A stretch of 64,000 nt of DNA from Massilia eurypsychrophila (GTDB taxonomy: Bacteria; Pseudomonadota; Gammaproteobacteria; Burkholderiales; Burkholderiaceae_D): contig NZ_PDOC01000006.1 of the NCBI RefSeq assembly GCF_002760655.1, forward strand, positions 1-64,000, given 5' to 3'. The first letter of the stretch is position 1; each line of letters starts with the position of its first letter. Below the pieces are notes generated by a model, which ran no database searches, was not told where the DNA came from, and saw only the letters and a program-made list of their open reading frames with translations. Shown piece after piece: positions 46,879-57,171 of this stretch. Made by a program: the position numbers and the translations under genes.

Positions 46879-47810
46879 CGCGCCACCTCGGCCGGCGCAT
46901 TGCGCAGCAGGACGGCGGCGGCGAACAGGCGCCGCTCGCGGTCGCGCAGCTCGTCGGGCAGCCGGTCTTCGGCCAGCTGCACGCCGCGGTCGGCGACGCC
47001 GAAGCCGTCGGAATATGCGCGGCCGAACAGGTCGAACACGATCGGCTCGCCGCCGGGCCGGGCCCGCGCGCCATGCAGCACCAGCGCCACCCGCACGGCG
47101 GTGACGCGCTTCCAATGCGTGCGCCGGCGCAGTTCGCGTTCGCGCGCCGCCGGGTCGGCCGCCGCCAGCACCAGCGCGGCGTCGCGCTCGTCGACGACGG
47201 ACGCGCTGGCAAACTCGTTGGCCACGCCATCGGGCGGCGAATCGGTATCGACGCCGTACAGCACCTGGAAGGTATCGACGCCGCCGATGATCGCGTCCGC
47301 GCCCCAGCGGGTCTTGCCGCGGTATTTGCAGCGCAGCTCCGCCTCGCCGCCGGCGTTGCGGCCGACGTAGAAGATGCTCCAGCCGTCGTCGTCCTCGCCG
47401 ACGGCAAAGCCGGCGCAGCTGACCACGCTGCCGTCGGCGGCGCCGCTGAAGCGCACCGCCAGCACGTCGCTGCCGTTGACGGCGTCGGCAAGCGGCGAGT
47501 CGATGCCTTCGGCCGCGCGGCTGAGCGAGCGGGCGTCGATGCCGCGGATGTACGGCGGCGCCGTGGCCTGGTCGGCGCCGGCCTGGTCGCGCTCCCAGTT
47601 GACGAACGCCGCCTGGCGCGCCGCGCGCGTGACGACTTCGAGCGCGTAGCGGCCATTGTCGTCCAGCCCCGCGGCGTCGACCTGCACCAGGTAGGCGGCA
47701 TTGGCCGACACCAGCAGGCCGCCGGCCAGCAGCATAGCGAGCATGCCGACGGCGCAGGCGACCATTAGTTCGGCCAGGGTGGCGCCGCGCTGGCGCCGCC
47801 GCGCGATCAT
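46875..47810 (-). CDS. pilW: PilW-type minor pilin
   Basis: A 311-residue minor pilin with leader and cleavage site MIARRRQRGATLAELMVACAVGML. PilW proteins help initiate pilus assembly with PilV and PilX. The ATG at 47810 overlaps the stop of pilV by 4 bases and its own stop overlaps the start of the next gene, so translation is coupled. Confidence 0.92.
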   Translation of the reverse strand: MIARRRQRGATLAELMVACAVGMLAMLLAGGLLVSANAAYLVQVDAAGLDDNGRYALEVVTRAARQAAFVNWERDQAGADQATAPPYIRGIDARSLSRAAEGIDSPLADAVNGSDVLAVRFSGAADGSVVSCAGFAVGEDDDGWSIFYVGRNAGGEAELRCKYRGKTRWGADAIIGGVDTFQVLYGVDTDSPPDGVANEFASASVVDERDAALVLAAADPAARERELRRRTHWKRVTAVRVALVLHGARARPGGEPIVFDLFGRAYSDGFGVADRGVQLAEDRLPDELRDRERRLFAAAVLLRNAPAEVAR

Positions 47811-48412
47811 TTGGCAGCTCCCGGCCACGCGATGGCCACGCTGGGCGCGAATTCACCGGCGCCGTCATGCGCATCGCTGCCGTTGCCCTCCTTGCCGCGC
47901 CATCCGAGCTTGACGACAAACGGCGCGGTCGCATCGCCGCCACAGGCCCAGCGCAGCGCGCCGCGGGCCGGATCCCACACGTCGCTGTCGCGGCATACCA
48001 CCACGCGCCCGCCAGGAAAGCCGGCGTGGACGGCGAGCTTGAGGCGAAAGAGTTCGGCGGCGGCCATTTGCGCGCCGCTGCAGGCGTCGCCAGGCAGGCA
48101 GTGCGGGCCAGTTGGCGCGGGCGGTCCGTCGGCGGCGGCGTCGTAATCGAGGTCCAGCAAAGGCGCGCCGGCAGCGGCATTGGCACGCATGCTGTCGGCC
48201 AGGCTGCTGGCCAGCTGCACGCCGTTCGACATCAGGCTCGATTGGTGGCGGGTGCGCTGCGCCGCGAGCTGGGTGGCGGCGGCGCCGAGAATGCCGACGG
48301 CGAGCACGAAGACCGCCACCAGCACTTCAAGGAGCGAGTAGCCGCTGCTGGAAGCCAGGCGACAAGGACGAAGAAGAAGATGATAACGCGCCCGCAAAGC
48401 CAATCGCACCAC
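47807..48412 (-). CDS. pilV: PilV-type minor pilin
   Basis: A 201-residue minor pilin with the SSGYSLLEVLVAVFVLAVGILGAAATQL segment typical of PilV. It is the first of the pil genes here and lies downstream of nrdR. It overlaps pilW by 4 bases. Start is uncertain by a few codons. Confidence 0.9.
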   Translation of the reverse strand: MVRLALRARYHLLLRPCRLASSSGYSLLEVLVAVFVLAVGILGAAATQLAAQRTRHQSSLMSNGVQLASSLADSMRANAAAGAPLLDLDYDAAADGPPAPTGPHCLPGDACSGAQMAAAELFRLKLAVHAGFPGGRVVVCRDSDVWDPARGALRWACGGDATAPFVVKLGWRGKEGNGSDAHDGAGEFAPSVAIAWPGAAK

Positions 48413-48582
48413 TCCACCTCCGTAAGCTGCGCTCTTGCAGGCGCGTGCGCGGCCGGCAGTTTTTTACTGCAGAGCCTGCATGCTGCGTAGTGACCTGGAT
48501 CGCTTGAGTACCAAGTTATCAGGCGTGTTGAAGCCAGCCGTGAGGTGGCTCAATCGTGCAGGGAAGGTGAAAAACGACGGCG

Positions 48583-49050
48583 CTATTTGCGCGGTTTGGG
48601 CGCTTGTCCGACTTCGGCGATCGCTTCTTGGAATTCGGCCAGGTCCTCGAAGTTCTTGTAGACGGAGGCGAAGCGGATGTAGGCGATCTTGTCGAGGCGT
48701 TTGAGCTCCTGCATCACCAGTTCGCCGACGTAGCCGCTGTCGACTTCGCGGCGTCCGCTGGTGAGCAGCTTTTCCTCGATGGTGGCCACGGCGGTGTCGA
48801 TCGCCTCGGCCGACACCGGGCGCTTGCGCAGCGCCAGCATGAAACTGCCGCGCAGCTTGGCCGGCGCGAACTCGGTGCGGCTGCCGTTCTTCTTGACGAT
48901 GATCGGCATCGACAGCTCGATGCGCTCGTAGGTGGTAAAGCGTTTGTCGCACTGCGCGCAGCGGCGCCGGCGCCGCACGGCGTCGCCCTCCTCGGACACG
49001 CGCGTATCGAGGACCTGGGTTTCGTCATGCTGGCAGAACGGACATTTCAT
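48583..49050 (-). CDS. nrdR: transcriptional repressor NrdR
   Basis: A 155-residue NrdR, an ATP-cone repressor of ribonucleotide reductase genes. The zinc finger uses C3, C6, C31 and C34 (MKCPFC...[12 protein letters not shown]), and the ATP-cone follows ([15 protein letters not shown]). It lies immediately downstream of glyA on the same strand, as is common in Burkholderiales. Confidence 0.97.
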   Translation of the reverse strand: MKCPFCQHDETQVLDTRVSEEGDAVRRRRRCAQCDKRFTTYERIELSMPIIVKKNGSRTEFAPAKLRGSFMLALRKRPVSAEAIDTAVATIEEKLLTSGRREVDSGYVGELVMQELKRLDKIAYIRFASVYKNFEDLAEFQEAIAEVGQAPKPRK

Positions 49051-49120
49051 GGTGGCCCTGCGTGCGCTGCTTGATCGGCGCGGACCACCATCAGGCGGCC
49101 CGCGGGGTGCTGCAAACTAC

Positions 49121-50368
<1,248 letters not shown>

Positions 50369-50477
50369 GAAAAAAACTCCAATCGAATATCGGTGCGGAG
50401 CACCTGGCAGTATGGATCGAAATGAGGGAGACCGGAGAACCGAACAGGCAGCCTCATCGCGCGACTTCCATCGGTGG

Positions 50478-50579
50478 CTGCCCAGGCGAACGGCTAATGA
50501 AATCTCACGTTCCCCGGTGGAAGCCCACCTTTCGCCGACTGGCCTGACAGGCCGCGGCTTTTCGCCAGTTACGTGAGAC
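50478..50579 (-). ncRNA. ZTP/ZMP (pfl) riboswitch upstream of glyA
   Basis: On the minus strand the leader shows the pfl-type architecture: a TCTCACG/CGTGAGA outer stem enclosing ACTGGCGAA and the conserved CCACCGGGGAACGTGAG, then a spacer and the distal conserved hairpin GCCGTTCGCCTGGGCA. ZTP riboswitches sense the purine intermediate that accumulates under folate shortage and turn on one-carbon genes; glyA is a frequent target. It ends about 110 bases before the glyA start. Confidence 0.9.
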
Positions 50580-50731
50580 GTAATGGAGGACAAATTGTAA
50601 GTTAAAGCCCCGGTTTGGGCAAGGAAACAGCCATTCAAGGGGCAATTCGAGGCAGACACGGGCAAAAGCTTCCGTTTCAGCTACAATTTATGCCAACTCC
50701 CCTCCTTTCCTCCTCACACGGAAATTCCATC

Positions 50732-51478
50732 ATGATCGTATTCATTACCGGCGCTTCGGCCGGCTTCGGCGCCGAGATGGCGCGCACGTTCGTCGGCCAC
50801 GGCCACCAGGTGGTCATCAGCGGGCGCCGCCAAGACCGGCTCGACGCACTCGCCGCGGAACTGGGCGAGCTGGCGCTGCCGCTGGTGATGGACGTGACGG
50901 ACAAGGCGTCGATCAACGAGGCGCTGTCGCTGCTGCCGCAATCGTGGCGCCAGGTCGACGTGCTGATCAACAATGCCGGACTGGCGCTGGGCACCCAGCC
51001 GGCCCACGAGGCGCCGCTGGCCGACTGGGAAACCATGATCGCGACCAACTGCACCGGCCTGGTGACGATGACGCGCGCGCTGCTGCCGGCCATGGTCGCG
51101 CGCGGTAGCGGGCTGATCATCAACCTCGGTTCGGTCGCCGGCGCCTATCCTTACCCGGGTGGCAACGTGTACGGCGCAACCAAGGCGTTCGTCGACCAGT
51201 TCACCCTGAACCTGCGCGCCGACCTGGTGGGCACGGGCGTGCGCGCGACCAACCTGGCGCCGGGGCTGTGCGGCGGCACCGAGTTTTCCAACGTGCGCTT
51301 CAAGGGCGACGATGCGGCCGCAGCCAAGGTGTACGAAGGCACGGTGCCGTTGACGGCCAAGGATATCGCGCAGACGGCATACTGGATCGCGACGCTGCCG
51401 CCGCATATCAATGTAAACAGTATCGAGATGATGCCGACGTGCCAGGGCTTCGGCCCGTTCGCCATCAAGCGCGTCTAG
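50732..51478 (+). CDS. ydfG: YdfG-type short-chain dehydrogenase
   Basis: A 248-residue SDR very similar in pattern to E. coli YdfG (3-hydroxy acid / malonic semialdehyde reductase). NAD(P) site TGASAGFGAEM, NNAGLALG, catalytic Ser in INLGSVAG and Y-x3-K in YGATKAF are all present. GTEFSNVRFKGDD is diagnostic. I start it at ATG 50732; the in-frame upstream stretch belongs to the glyA leader region. Confidence 0.93.
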   Translation: MIVFITGASAGFGAEMARTFVGHGHQVVISGRRQDRLDALAAELGELALPLVMDVTDKASINEALSLLPQSWRQVDVLINNAGLALGTQPAHEAPLADWETMIATNCTGLVTMTRALLPAMVARGSGLIINLGSVAGAYPYPGGNVYGATKAFVDQFTLNLRADLVGTGVRATNLAPGLCGGTEFSNVRFKGDDAAAAKVYEGTVPLTAKDIAQTAYWIATLPPHINVNSIEMMPTCQGFGPFAIKRV

Positions 51479-51705
51479 GACATCCGATTCGGACCACAGA
51501 CCTCGGCACGGTTTTTGGTTTGGAGGTGGGGGTAATGGTGGCGGCATGTATCGTTGTGCCGCTAATTGTTAGCAATTGTTACGGCGCTTGGCCTCGCATC
51601 CCCCGCTAACGTCTACTACGGACGCCTTCCCGCTCAGGCCGGCATATGTACGCTGCAGTACATTCGAAACGCAAAATGCCGTAAAATGTTTCTCAAGTTC
51701 ACTAA

Positions 51706-52119
51706 ATGCCTATTGAAATGCCCTCTGTTTTCACCTGGACCGTCCGCGTGTACTACGAGGATACCGACGCCGGCGGCATTGTGTACTACGCCAACTACCT
51801 GAAGTTTTTCGAGCGCGCGCGGACCGAGTGGCTGCGCGCAATCGGCGTCGATCAGCACGAACTGGCCGCGCAGCACGACGCGATGTTCGTCGTCAAGTCG
51901 GCGACCATCGACTATCATGCGCCGGCGAAACTCGATGATGTTATAACATTGACACTGGGGATCGAAAAGCTCGGCCGGGCGTCGATTCTGTTCGTGCAGC
52001 AGGCAACGCGCGGTGACGCGCTGCTGGCCAGCGCGCGCGTCAAGGTCGGCTGCGTCGACCGCGCCGTCAAGCCGCGGCCCCTGCCCGACGCGGTCGCTGA
52101 TAAAATGCGTGCCGCCTGA
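51706..52119 (+). CDS. ybgC: acyl-CoA thioesterase YbgC
   Basis: A 137-residue hot-dog thioesterase with the family motif YYEDTDAGGIVYYANYLKFFERARTEWL, where the Asp is catalytic. It is the first gene of the Tol-Pal operon, 36 bases before tolQ. A start at 51718 is also possible. Confidence 0.95.
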   Translation: MPIEMPSVFTWTVRVYYEDTDAGGIVYYANYLKFFERARTEWLRAIGVDQHELAAQHDAMFVVKSATIDYHAPAKLDDVITLTLGIEKLGRASILFVQQATRGDALLASARVKVGCVDRAVKPRPLPDAVADKMRAA

Positions 52120-52155
52120 CACTCACCCACCTATTCAAAGCATAGCGACCACTCG

Positions 52156-52839
52156 ATGAATGCAGCTCAAGATCTTTCCTTCCTGGCCCTGATCGGCAAC
52201 GCCCACCTGATCGTTCAGCTCATCATGGCGCTGTTGCTGATCGTCTCGCTGACCAGCTGGACCTATATCTTCCGCAAGATGTTCGCGATCCGCGCCGCGC
52301 GCCGCCAGACCGAACAGTTCGAGCGCAGCTTCTGGGCCGGCGGCAACCTGCACACCCTGCACCAGAGCGCCAGCAGCCAGCGCGACCAGAGCGGCGCGCT
52401 GGCCCGCATCTTCGAAGCCGGCATGGGCGAATTCATCAAGGGCAAGCAGGTCGCCAAGGACGCGCTCGACATGGGCGCCGTGCTCGACAGCGCGCGCCGC
52501 GCCATGCGCGCCGCCTTCCAGCGCGAGCTCGACGGCCTCGACATCCACCTGAATTTCCTCGCCTCGGTCGGCTCGGTGTCGCCGTACGTCGGCCTGCTCG
52601 GCACCGTGTGGGGCATCATGAATGCGTTCCGCGGCTTGGCCAACGTGCAGCAGGCAACCCTGGCGGCAGTGGCGCCCGGCATCGCCGAAGCGCTGATCGC
52701 CACCGCGATCGGCCTGTTCGCCGCGATCCCGGCGGTGGTGGCGTACAACCGCTTCACCCACGACATCGACCGCCTGGCGATCCGCTTCGAGAGCTTCGTC
52801 GAAGAATTCTCGAACATCTTGCAGCGCCAGTCGCGCTAA
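52156..52839 (+). CDS. tolQ: Tol-Pal system protein TolQ
   Basis: A 227-residue inner-membrane protein with three membrane segments, related to ExbB and MotA. The last two segments carry SVSPYVGLLGTVWGIMNAF and APGIAEALIATAIGLFAAIPAVVAYN. With TolR it uses proton flow to energise TolA during outer-membrane constriction at division. Confidence 0.97.
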   Translation: MNAAQDLSFLALIGNAHLIVQLIMALLLIVSLTSWTYIFRKMFAIRAARRQTEQFERSFWAGGNLHTLHQSASSQRDQSGALARIFEAGMGEFIKGKQVAKDALDMGAVLDSARRAMRAAFQRELDGLDIHLNFLASVGSVSPYVGLLGTVWGIMNAFRGLANVQQATLAAVAPGIAEALIATAIGLFAAIPAVVAYNRFTHDIDRLAIRFESFVEEFSNILQRQSR

Positions 52840-52858
52840 GCACTGAACGGAGAACCAG

Positions 52859-53293
52859 ATGGCATCCTTTTCCAGCAGCTTGCGCGGTGGCCGCGGCCGA
52901 AAATTCAAGTCCGAGATCAACGTCGTGCCGTACATCGACGTGATGCTGGTGCTGCTGATCATCTTCATGGTGGTTCCGCCGGCCAACAGCCCGAGCGTGA
53001 TCAACCTGCCGAGCGCGGAAAAGTCGGCGTTGCCGCCGGACGATTACATCCACGTGGTGCTCAAGCCGGACACGTCGCTGTCGATCGGCATCAACGGCAA
53101 GAACCGCAGCGCGCCGCAGGACATGCCGAACCGCACCGCCCTGCTGCGCAGCCTGCGCACCTTGCACGCGGAAAACCCGGAGTACCCGGTGCTGATCGCC
53201 GGCGACAAGGAAAGCAAGTACGACGACGTCGTCCAGCTGATCTCGGAAGCGAAGAAGATGGGCATCAACCGGGTCGGACTGGCAACCAAGTAA
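52859..53293 (+). CDS. tolR: Tol-Pal system protein TolR
   Basis: A 144-residue protein with one membrane segment (EINVVPYIDVMLVLLIIFMV) carrying the Asp essential for proton use, and a periplasmic domain. It lies 19 bases after tolQ. Confidence 0.97.
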   Translation: MASFSSSLRGGRGRKFKSEINVVPYIDVMLVLLIIFMVVPPANSPSVINLPSAEKSALPPDDYIHVVLKPDTSLSIGINGKNRSAPQDMPNRTALLRSLRTLHAENPEYPVLIAGDKESKYDDVVQLISEAKKMGINRVGLATK

Positions 53294-53305
53294 TGGCCGA
53301 ACACA

Positions 53306-54274
53306 ATGACTAGCGCAACTGCAAACGGCGCCCCCTACCACGTGCCGCCCGAACCGAGCCGCTGGCCGTCGATCGTGCTGGCCGCGGCGGTGCATGCCGG
53401 TTTGCTCGCGTTCCTGTACATCGGCGTGAGCTGGCAGAACACCACGCCGGTGCAGGTCGAGGCCGAAGTATGGGACATGAAGACGCAAAGCGCGGCGCCG
53501 CCGCCACCGCCGCCGCCGGAAGTGATCGAGCCGGCGCCGGTGCCGGTGCCGCAGCCGGTGCCGGTGCCGGTGCCGAAGGTGGTGCAGCAGCCGCCGCCGA
53601 AGGTGGAAGAGCCGGTCGCGCCGAAAGCGCCCGACATCGCCCTCGAACGCGAGAAGCGCAAGGCCGAAAAGCGCAAGGAACTGGAAGAAGAGAAAAAGCT
53701 GGAAGAGCAGAAGCTGGCCAAGGAAATGAAGGCGAAGCAACTGGCCGACAAGAAGGCACAGGAACTGGCCGACAAGAAGGAACAAGAGCTGGCCGACAAG
53801 AAAGCCGAGCAGAAAGAACAAGAGCTGGCCAAGAAGCTGGAAGAAAAGAAGCTGGCCGAAAAGCTGAAGGCCGAAAAAATGGCCAAGGCGAAAGAGGAAG
53901 CAGCGTCCGAGAAACGTCGCGCCGCCGAACTGAGCCGCATGATGGCCGGCGCGGGCACCAGCGGCGAAGCGGCGAAGTCGACCGCGTCGCGCGTCGACAC
54001 CAGCTACCTGGCAGCCATTAACAGCAAGATCAAGAGCAGCACGTCGTACGCCGGCAGCACCGCAGTGCCCGGCAAGCCGGAAGTGGTCTTCAAGATTGAG
54101 CAGTTGCCGAGCGGCGAGATTATCTCCGTGCGGCTGACCAAGAGCAGCGGCATCCCCGCCTTCGATGATGCGGTAGAGAAAGGCATTCTCAAATCGTCGC
54201 CACTGCCAAAGAATAAAAATGGTACCGTGTTGCGCACGCTTGAGATTGCTTTCGCGATGAAGGACTTGAAATGA
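53306..54274 (+). CDS. tolA: Tol-Pal system protein TolA
   Basis: A 322-residue inner-membrane protein. One membrane segment (about 21-40) is followed by a Pro-rich stretch (PPPPPP...EPAPVPVPQPVPVP), a long Lys/Glu/Ala coiled coil (about 105-215) with near-repeats of KKAQELADKKEQELA, and a C-terminal domain (about 230-322) that contacts TolB/Pal. Confidence 0.95.
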   Translation: MTSATANGAPYHVPPEPSRWPSIVLAAAVHAGLLAFLYIGVSWQNTTPVQVEAEVWDMKTQSAAPPPPPPPEVIEPAPVPVPQPVPVPVPKVVQQPPPKVEEPVAPKAPDIALEREKRKAEKRKELEEEKKLEEQKLAKEMKAKQLADKKAQELADKKEQELADKKAEQKEQELAKKLEEKKLAEKLKAEKMAKAKEEAASEKRRAAELSRMMAGAGTSGEAAKSTASRVDTSYLAAINSKIKSSTSYAGSTAVPGKPEVVFKIEQLPSGEIISVRLTKSSGIPAFDDAVEKGILKSSPLPKNKNGTVLRTLEIAFAMKDLK

Positions 54275-54311
54275 TAGCGCCCGTTTCCATCAACCTGGAC
54301 CGAATCGACCC

Positions 54312-55568
54312 ATGAAGAAAAAAATCCCCCTCTTTTTGTTTGGACTTAGCCTGATCGCCGGCGCCGCGCAGGCGCAGGTGCGCGTTGAAATCCAGGGTGT
54401 CTCGAGCACCCAGATCCCGATCGCGATTGCCGCGTTTGCCGATGAAGGCGTGGCGCCGGCGCAGATGTCGGCCGTCATCAAGGCCGACCTCGAGCGCAGC
54501 GGCGTGTTCAAGGTAATAGACGCCGGCACCGCGCTGTCGGACACGTCGGCGATCGACTTCGCCCAGTGGAAGTCGCGCGGCGCCGATGCGCTCGTCGTCG
54601 GCAGCGTCGTGCGCGCCGCCGACGGCCGCTTCGAAGTGCGCTACAAGCTGCTCGACACGATCAAGTCGTCGCAGCTGTCGGCGCTGTCGAACACCGTCAC
54701 GGCCAAGTACGCTCGCCTGCAGGGGCACCGCATCGCCGACGACATCTACGAGAAGCTGACCGGCACGCGCGGCGCCTTCTCGACCCGCATCGCTTACGTC
54801 AACAAAGTGAGCAACAGTGACTACCGCCTCGAAGTGGCCGACGCCGACGGCGAAGGCATGCAGGTCGCCGCGCGCGGCAAGGAGCCGATCATTTCGCCGG
54901 CCTGGTCGCCCGACGGCGGCAAGGTCGCCTACGTGTCGTTCGAGCAGCGCAAGCCAGTTGTCTATGTGCAGAACCTGGTCACCGGCGAGCGCAAGGTCAT
55001 CTCGAACCAAAAAGGCAGCAACTCGGCGCCGGCCTGGTCGCCGGACGGCGCGCGCCTGGCGGTGACCTTGTCGAAGGACGGCCACTCGCAGATTTACGGC
55101 GTGAATGCCGACGGCAGCGGCCTGCGCCGGCTGTCGAACAGCAACGGCATCGACACCGAGCCGCAGTTTTCGGCCGATGGCCAGAGCATCTATTTTCTCA
55201 GCGACCGCAGCGGCGGCCCGCAGATCTACAAGATGAGCGCCAGCGGCGGCAACGCCACCCGCGTCACCTTCAACGGCAGCTACAACGTCAGCCCGCGCAT
55301 CTCGTCGGACGGCAAGACGCTGGCGTGGATCTCGCAGCGCGACGGCGCCTACTCGCTGTACGCGATGGACCTGGCCAGCGGCCAGGAACAGCGCCTGGCA
55401 GTTGGCGCCACCGAACCGAGTTTTTCACCGAACGGCAAATACATCATGTACGCGACGGCCGGTCGCAGCGGCCTGGCCGTAGTGTCGGTGGACGGGCGCG
55501 TCAAGCAGCGCCTGACGACGAATGCAGGAAATATCAGGGCGCCCAGCTGGGGCCCATTCATGAAGTAA
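54312..55568 (+). CDS. tolB: Tol-Pal system periplasmic protein TolB
   Basis: A 418-residue protein with a signal peptide (cleavage near AAQAQ) and a six-bladed propeller of WSPDG-type repeats (PAWSPDGGKVAYVS, APAWSPDGARLAV). It docks Pal and links it to TolA. Length and gene order are normal. Confidence 0.96.
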   Translation: MKKKIPLFLFGLSLIAGAAQAQVRVEIQGVSSTQIPIAIAAFADEGVAPAQMSAVIKADLERSGVFKVIDAGTALSDTSAIDFAQWKSRGADALVVGSVVRAADGRFEVRYKLLDTIKSSQLSALSNTVTAKYARLQGHRIADDIYEKLTGTRGAFSTRIAYVNKVSNSDYRLEVADADGEGMQVAARGKEPIISPAWSPDGGKVAYVSFEQRKPVVYVQNLVTGERKVISNQKGSNSAPAWSPDGARLAVTLSKDGHSQIYGVNADGSGLRRLSNSNGIDTEPQFSADGQSIYFLSDRSGGPQIYKMSASGGNATRVTFNGSYNVSPRISSDGKTLAWISQRDGAYSLYAMDLASGQEQRLAVGATEPSFSPNGKYIMYATAGRSGLAVVSVDGRVKQRLTTNAGNIRAPSWGPFMK

Positions 55569-55597
55569 GTTTTTAACACTGACCAGGAGAAAATAAC

Positions 55598-56122
55598 ATG
55601 CGCAACTTTAAGAGTTTGGCCTTCATAGTTTCGAGCGCAGCCTTGCTGTCCGCTTGCAGCTCGCCCGTTAAATTGAACGACGCCCCGGTTGTCGAGCGCA
55701 CGCCAGAGCGCGCCGCACAGCCAGTGGCCGACAGCCGCGACATCCGTCCAGTCGAGACCGGCTCCGCCGATCCGCTGAACGATCCAAAAGGCGTGCTGGC
55801 CAAGCGCAGCATCTACTTCGACTACGACAGCTTCGTCGTGCGTGACGATGCCCGCCAGACGGTCGAGAACCACTCCGGTTACCTGACCAAGAACAAGGCG
55901 CGCAAGGTCCTGATCCAGGGCAATACCGACGAGCGCGGCGGCACCGAGTACAACCTGGCGCTGGGCCAGAAGCGTGCTGAAGCGGTGCGCAAGGCAATGA
56001 GCACGATGGGCGTAGCCGAGACGCAGATGGAAGCGGTCTCGCTGGGCGAAGAAAAGCCGAAAGCTGTAGGCGCCAACGAAGCGGCCTGGGCTGAGAACCG
56101 CCGCGCCGATATCGTCTATTAA
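55598..56122 (+). CDS. pal: peptidoglycan-associated lipoprotein Pal
   Basis: A 174-residue outer-membrane lipoprotein; lipobox LLSAC places the lipidated Cys near residue 20. The OmpA-like peptidoglycan-binding domain (about 70-174) has YFDYDSFVV and LIQGNTDERGGTEYNLALGQKRAE. Confidence 0.97.
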   Translation: MRNFKSLAFIVSSAALLSACSSPVKLNDAPVVERTPERAAQPVADSRDIRPVETGSADPLNDPKGVLAKRSIYFDYDSFVVRDDARQTVENHSGYLTKNKARKVLIQGNTDERGGTEYNLALGQKRAEAVRKAMSTMGVAETQMEAVSLGEEKPKAVGANEAAWAENRRADIVY

Positions 56123-56150
56123 TCGATTGCCTGATACGGCCGATTGACAA

Positions 56151-56193
56151 CGGGGCGGCATGCGGTACAGACTGCATCCGCCCCGCTTTTTTC
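56151..56193 (+). terminator. Rho-independent terminator between pal and cpoB
   Basis: A CGGGGCGG...CCGCCCCG stem with an inner ATGC/GCAT extension and a run of T afterwards. It lies between the pal stop and the cpoB start, so cpoB may be only partly read through from the operon. Confidence 0.75.
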
Positions 56194-56207
56194 AGAAAGT
56201 CACGACC

Positions 56208-56966
56208 ATGAAAAATACCAAATTCCGCATTGCAGCCGCATGCCTGGCGCTGGCCGCCTGGATTCCGCTGCATGCCAGTGCCGGCCTGCTCGACGACGAC
56301 GAAGCGCGCAAGGCGATCCTCGACCTGCGCGTGAAGGTCGAGAACCTGTCGCGCGACATGAACGCGCGCATCGACACCAAGTCCGACAAGAGCGCCTCGC
56401 TCGAGCTGGTCAATCAGCACGAACAGACGATGCAGGAGATCGCGCGCCTGCGCGGCCAGCTCGAAGTGCTGGCCAACGAAATCTCCAACTCGCAAAAACG
56501 GCAGAAGGATTTCTACGCCGACCTCGATTCGCGCATCGCCAAACTCGAGCCGCGCCAGGTGAACATCGACGGCAAGCAGGAAGAAGTCGACGCCAGCGAA
56601 CTGAAGTCGTATCAAGCGGCGATGGCGATCTTCAAGTCGGGCGACTACAAGACGGCCGCCAATGCGCTGTCGGCGTTCGTGCGCCGCTATCCCGATTCGA
56701 GCTACTCGCCGAACGCGCAGTACTACCTCGGCAACGCGTTCTACGCGCAGCGCGATTACAAGAGCGCGATCACGGCGCAGGAAGTCGTTGCAAGCACGTA
56801 CAAGGACAGTGCCACGGCGCCTGACGCGATCCTCAACATTGCCAGCAGCTACACCGAGCTGAAGGACAAGAAGAACGCCAGGAAGGCCTTGCAGCAGCTG
56901 GTGCTGAAGTACCCTGACTCGTCGGCCGCGGCCGCCGCGAAAGACCGCCTGGCAACGCTGAAGTAA
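56208..56966 (+). CDS. cpoB: CpoB (YbgF) cell division coordinator
   Basis: A 252-residue periplasmic protein with signal peptide (cleavage near HASAG), an N-terminal coiled coil (about 30-105) that trimerises, and C-terminal TPR repeats (YQAAMAIFKSGDYKTAANALSAFVRRYPDS and two more). It coordinates Tol with peptidoglycan synthesis. The frame opens at 56160 but that part is the terminator, so I use 56208. Confidence 0.94.
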   Translation: MKNTKFRIAAACLALAAWIPLHASAGLLDDDEARKAILDLRVKVENLSRDMNARIDTKSDKSASLELVNQHEQTMQEIARLRGQLEVLANEISNSQKRQKDFYADLDSRIAKLEPRQVNIDGKQEEVDASELKSYQAAMAIFKSGDYKTAANALSAFVRRYPDSSYSPNAQYYLGNAFYAQRDYKSAITAQEVVASTYKDSATAPDAILNIASSYTELKDKKNARKALQQLVLKYPDSSAAAAAKDRLATLK

Positions 56967-56998
56967 GGCAAATTGCAAAAAAATATGGCCTTGGGCAT

Positions 56999-57027
56999 TT
57001 GACAGGAACGCTGGCGCCCCCTATAAT
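56999..57027 (+). promoter_or_regulatory. consensus sigma-70 promoter of tRNA-Lys
   Basis: Perfect TTGACA and TATAAT boxes with a 17-base spacer, ending 12 bases before the mature 5' end of tRNA-Lys. Confidence 0.88.
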
Positions 57028-57039
57028 CTTGCTTCTTTC

Positions 57040-57115
57040 GGGTCGTTAGCTCAGCTGGTAGAGCAGCGGACTTTTAATCCGTTGGTCGCAGGTTCGAATC
57101 CCGCACGGCCTACCA
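57040..57115 (+). tRNA. tRNA-Lys (anticodon TTT)
   Basis: A 76-base cloverleaf with GGGTCGT acceptor, AGCTCAGCTGGTAGAGC D-arm, anticodon loop CTTTTAA, GGTTCGAATCC T-arm and encoded CCA. The Tol-Pal operon lies upstream and the bacteriocin locus downstream. Confidence 0.97.
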
Positions 57116-57138
57116 CGAATGCGCAGTAAGCAAAATTG

Positions 57139-57171
57139 AAGGAATTACGAGAAATCGTAATTCCTTTTTTT
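57139..57171 (+). terminator. Rho-independent terminator of tRNA-Lys
   Basis: AAGGAATTACGA / TCGTAATTCCTT hairpin with a GAAA tetraloop and a run of T. Confidence 0.93.

Noticed and set aside
46878-48186. Upstream extension of the PilX-PilY1 reading frame to 1317 codons
   Set aside because: The extra part is Arg/Pro/Ala-rich shadow sequence across pilV and pilW, which are clear pilins in other frames with ATGA overlaps.
50369-50665. N-terminal extension of glyA
   Set aside because: It crosses the ZTP riboswitch and has no similarity to serine hydroxymethyltransferase, which starts at the [15 protein letters not shown] segment.
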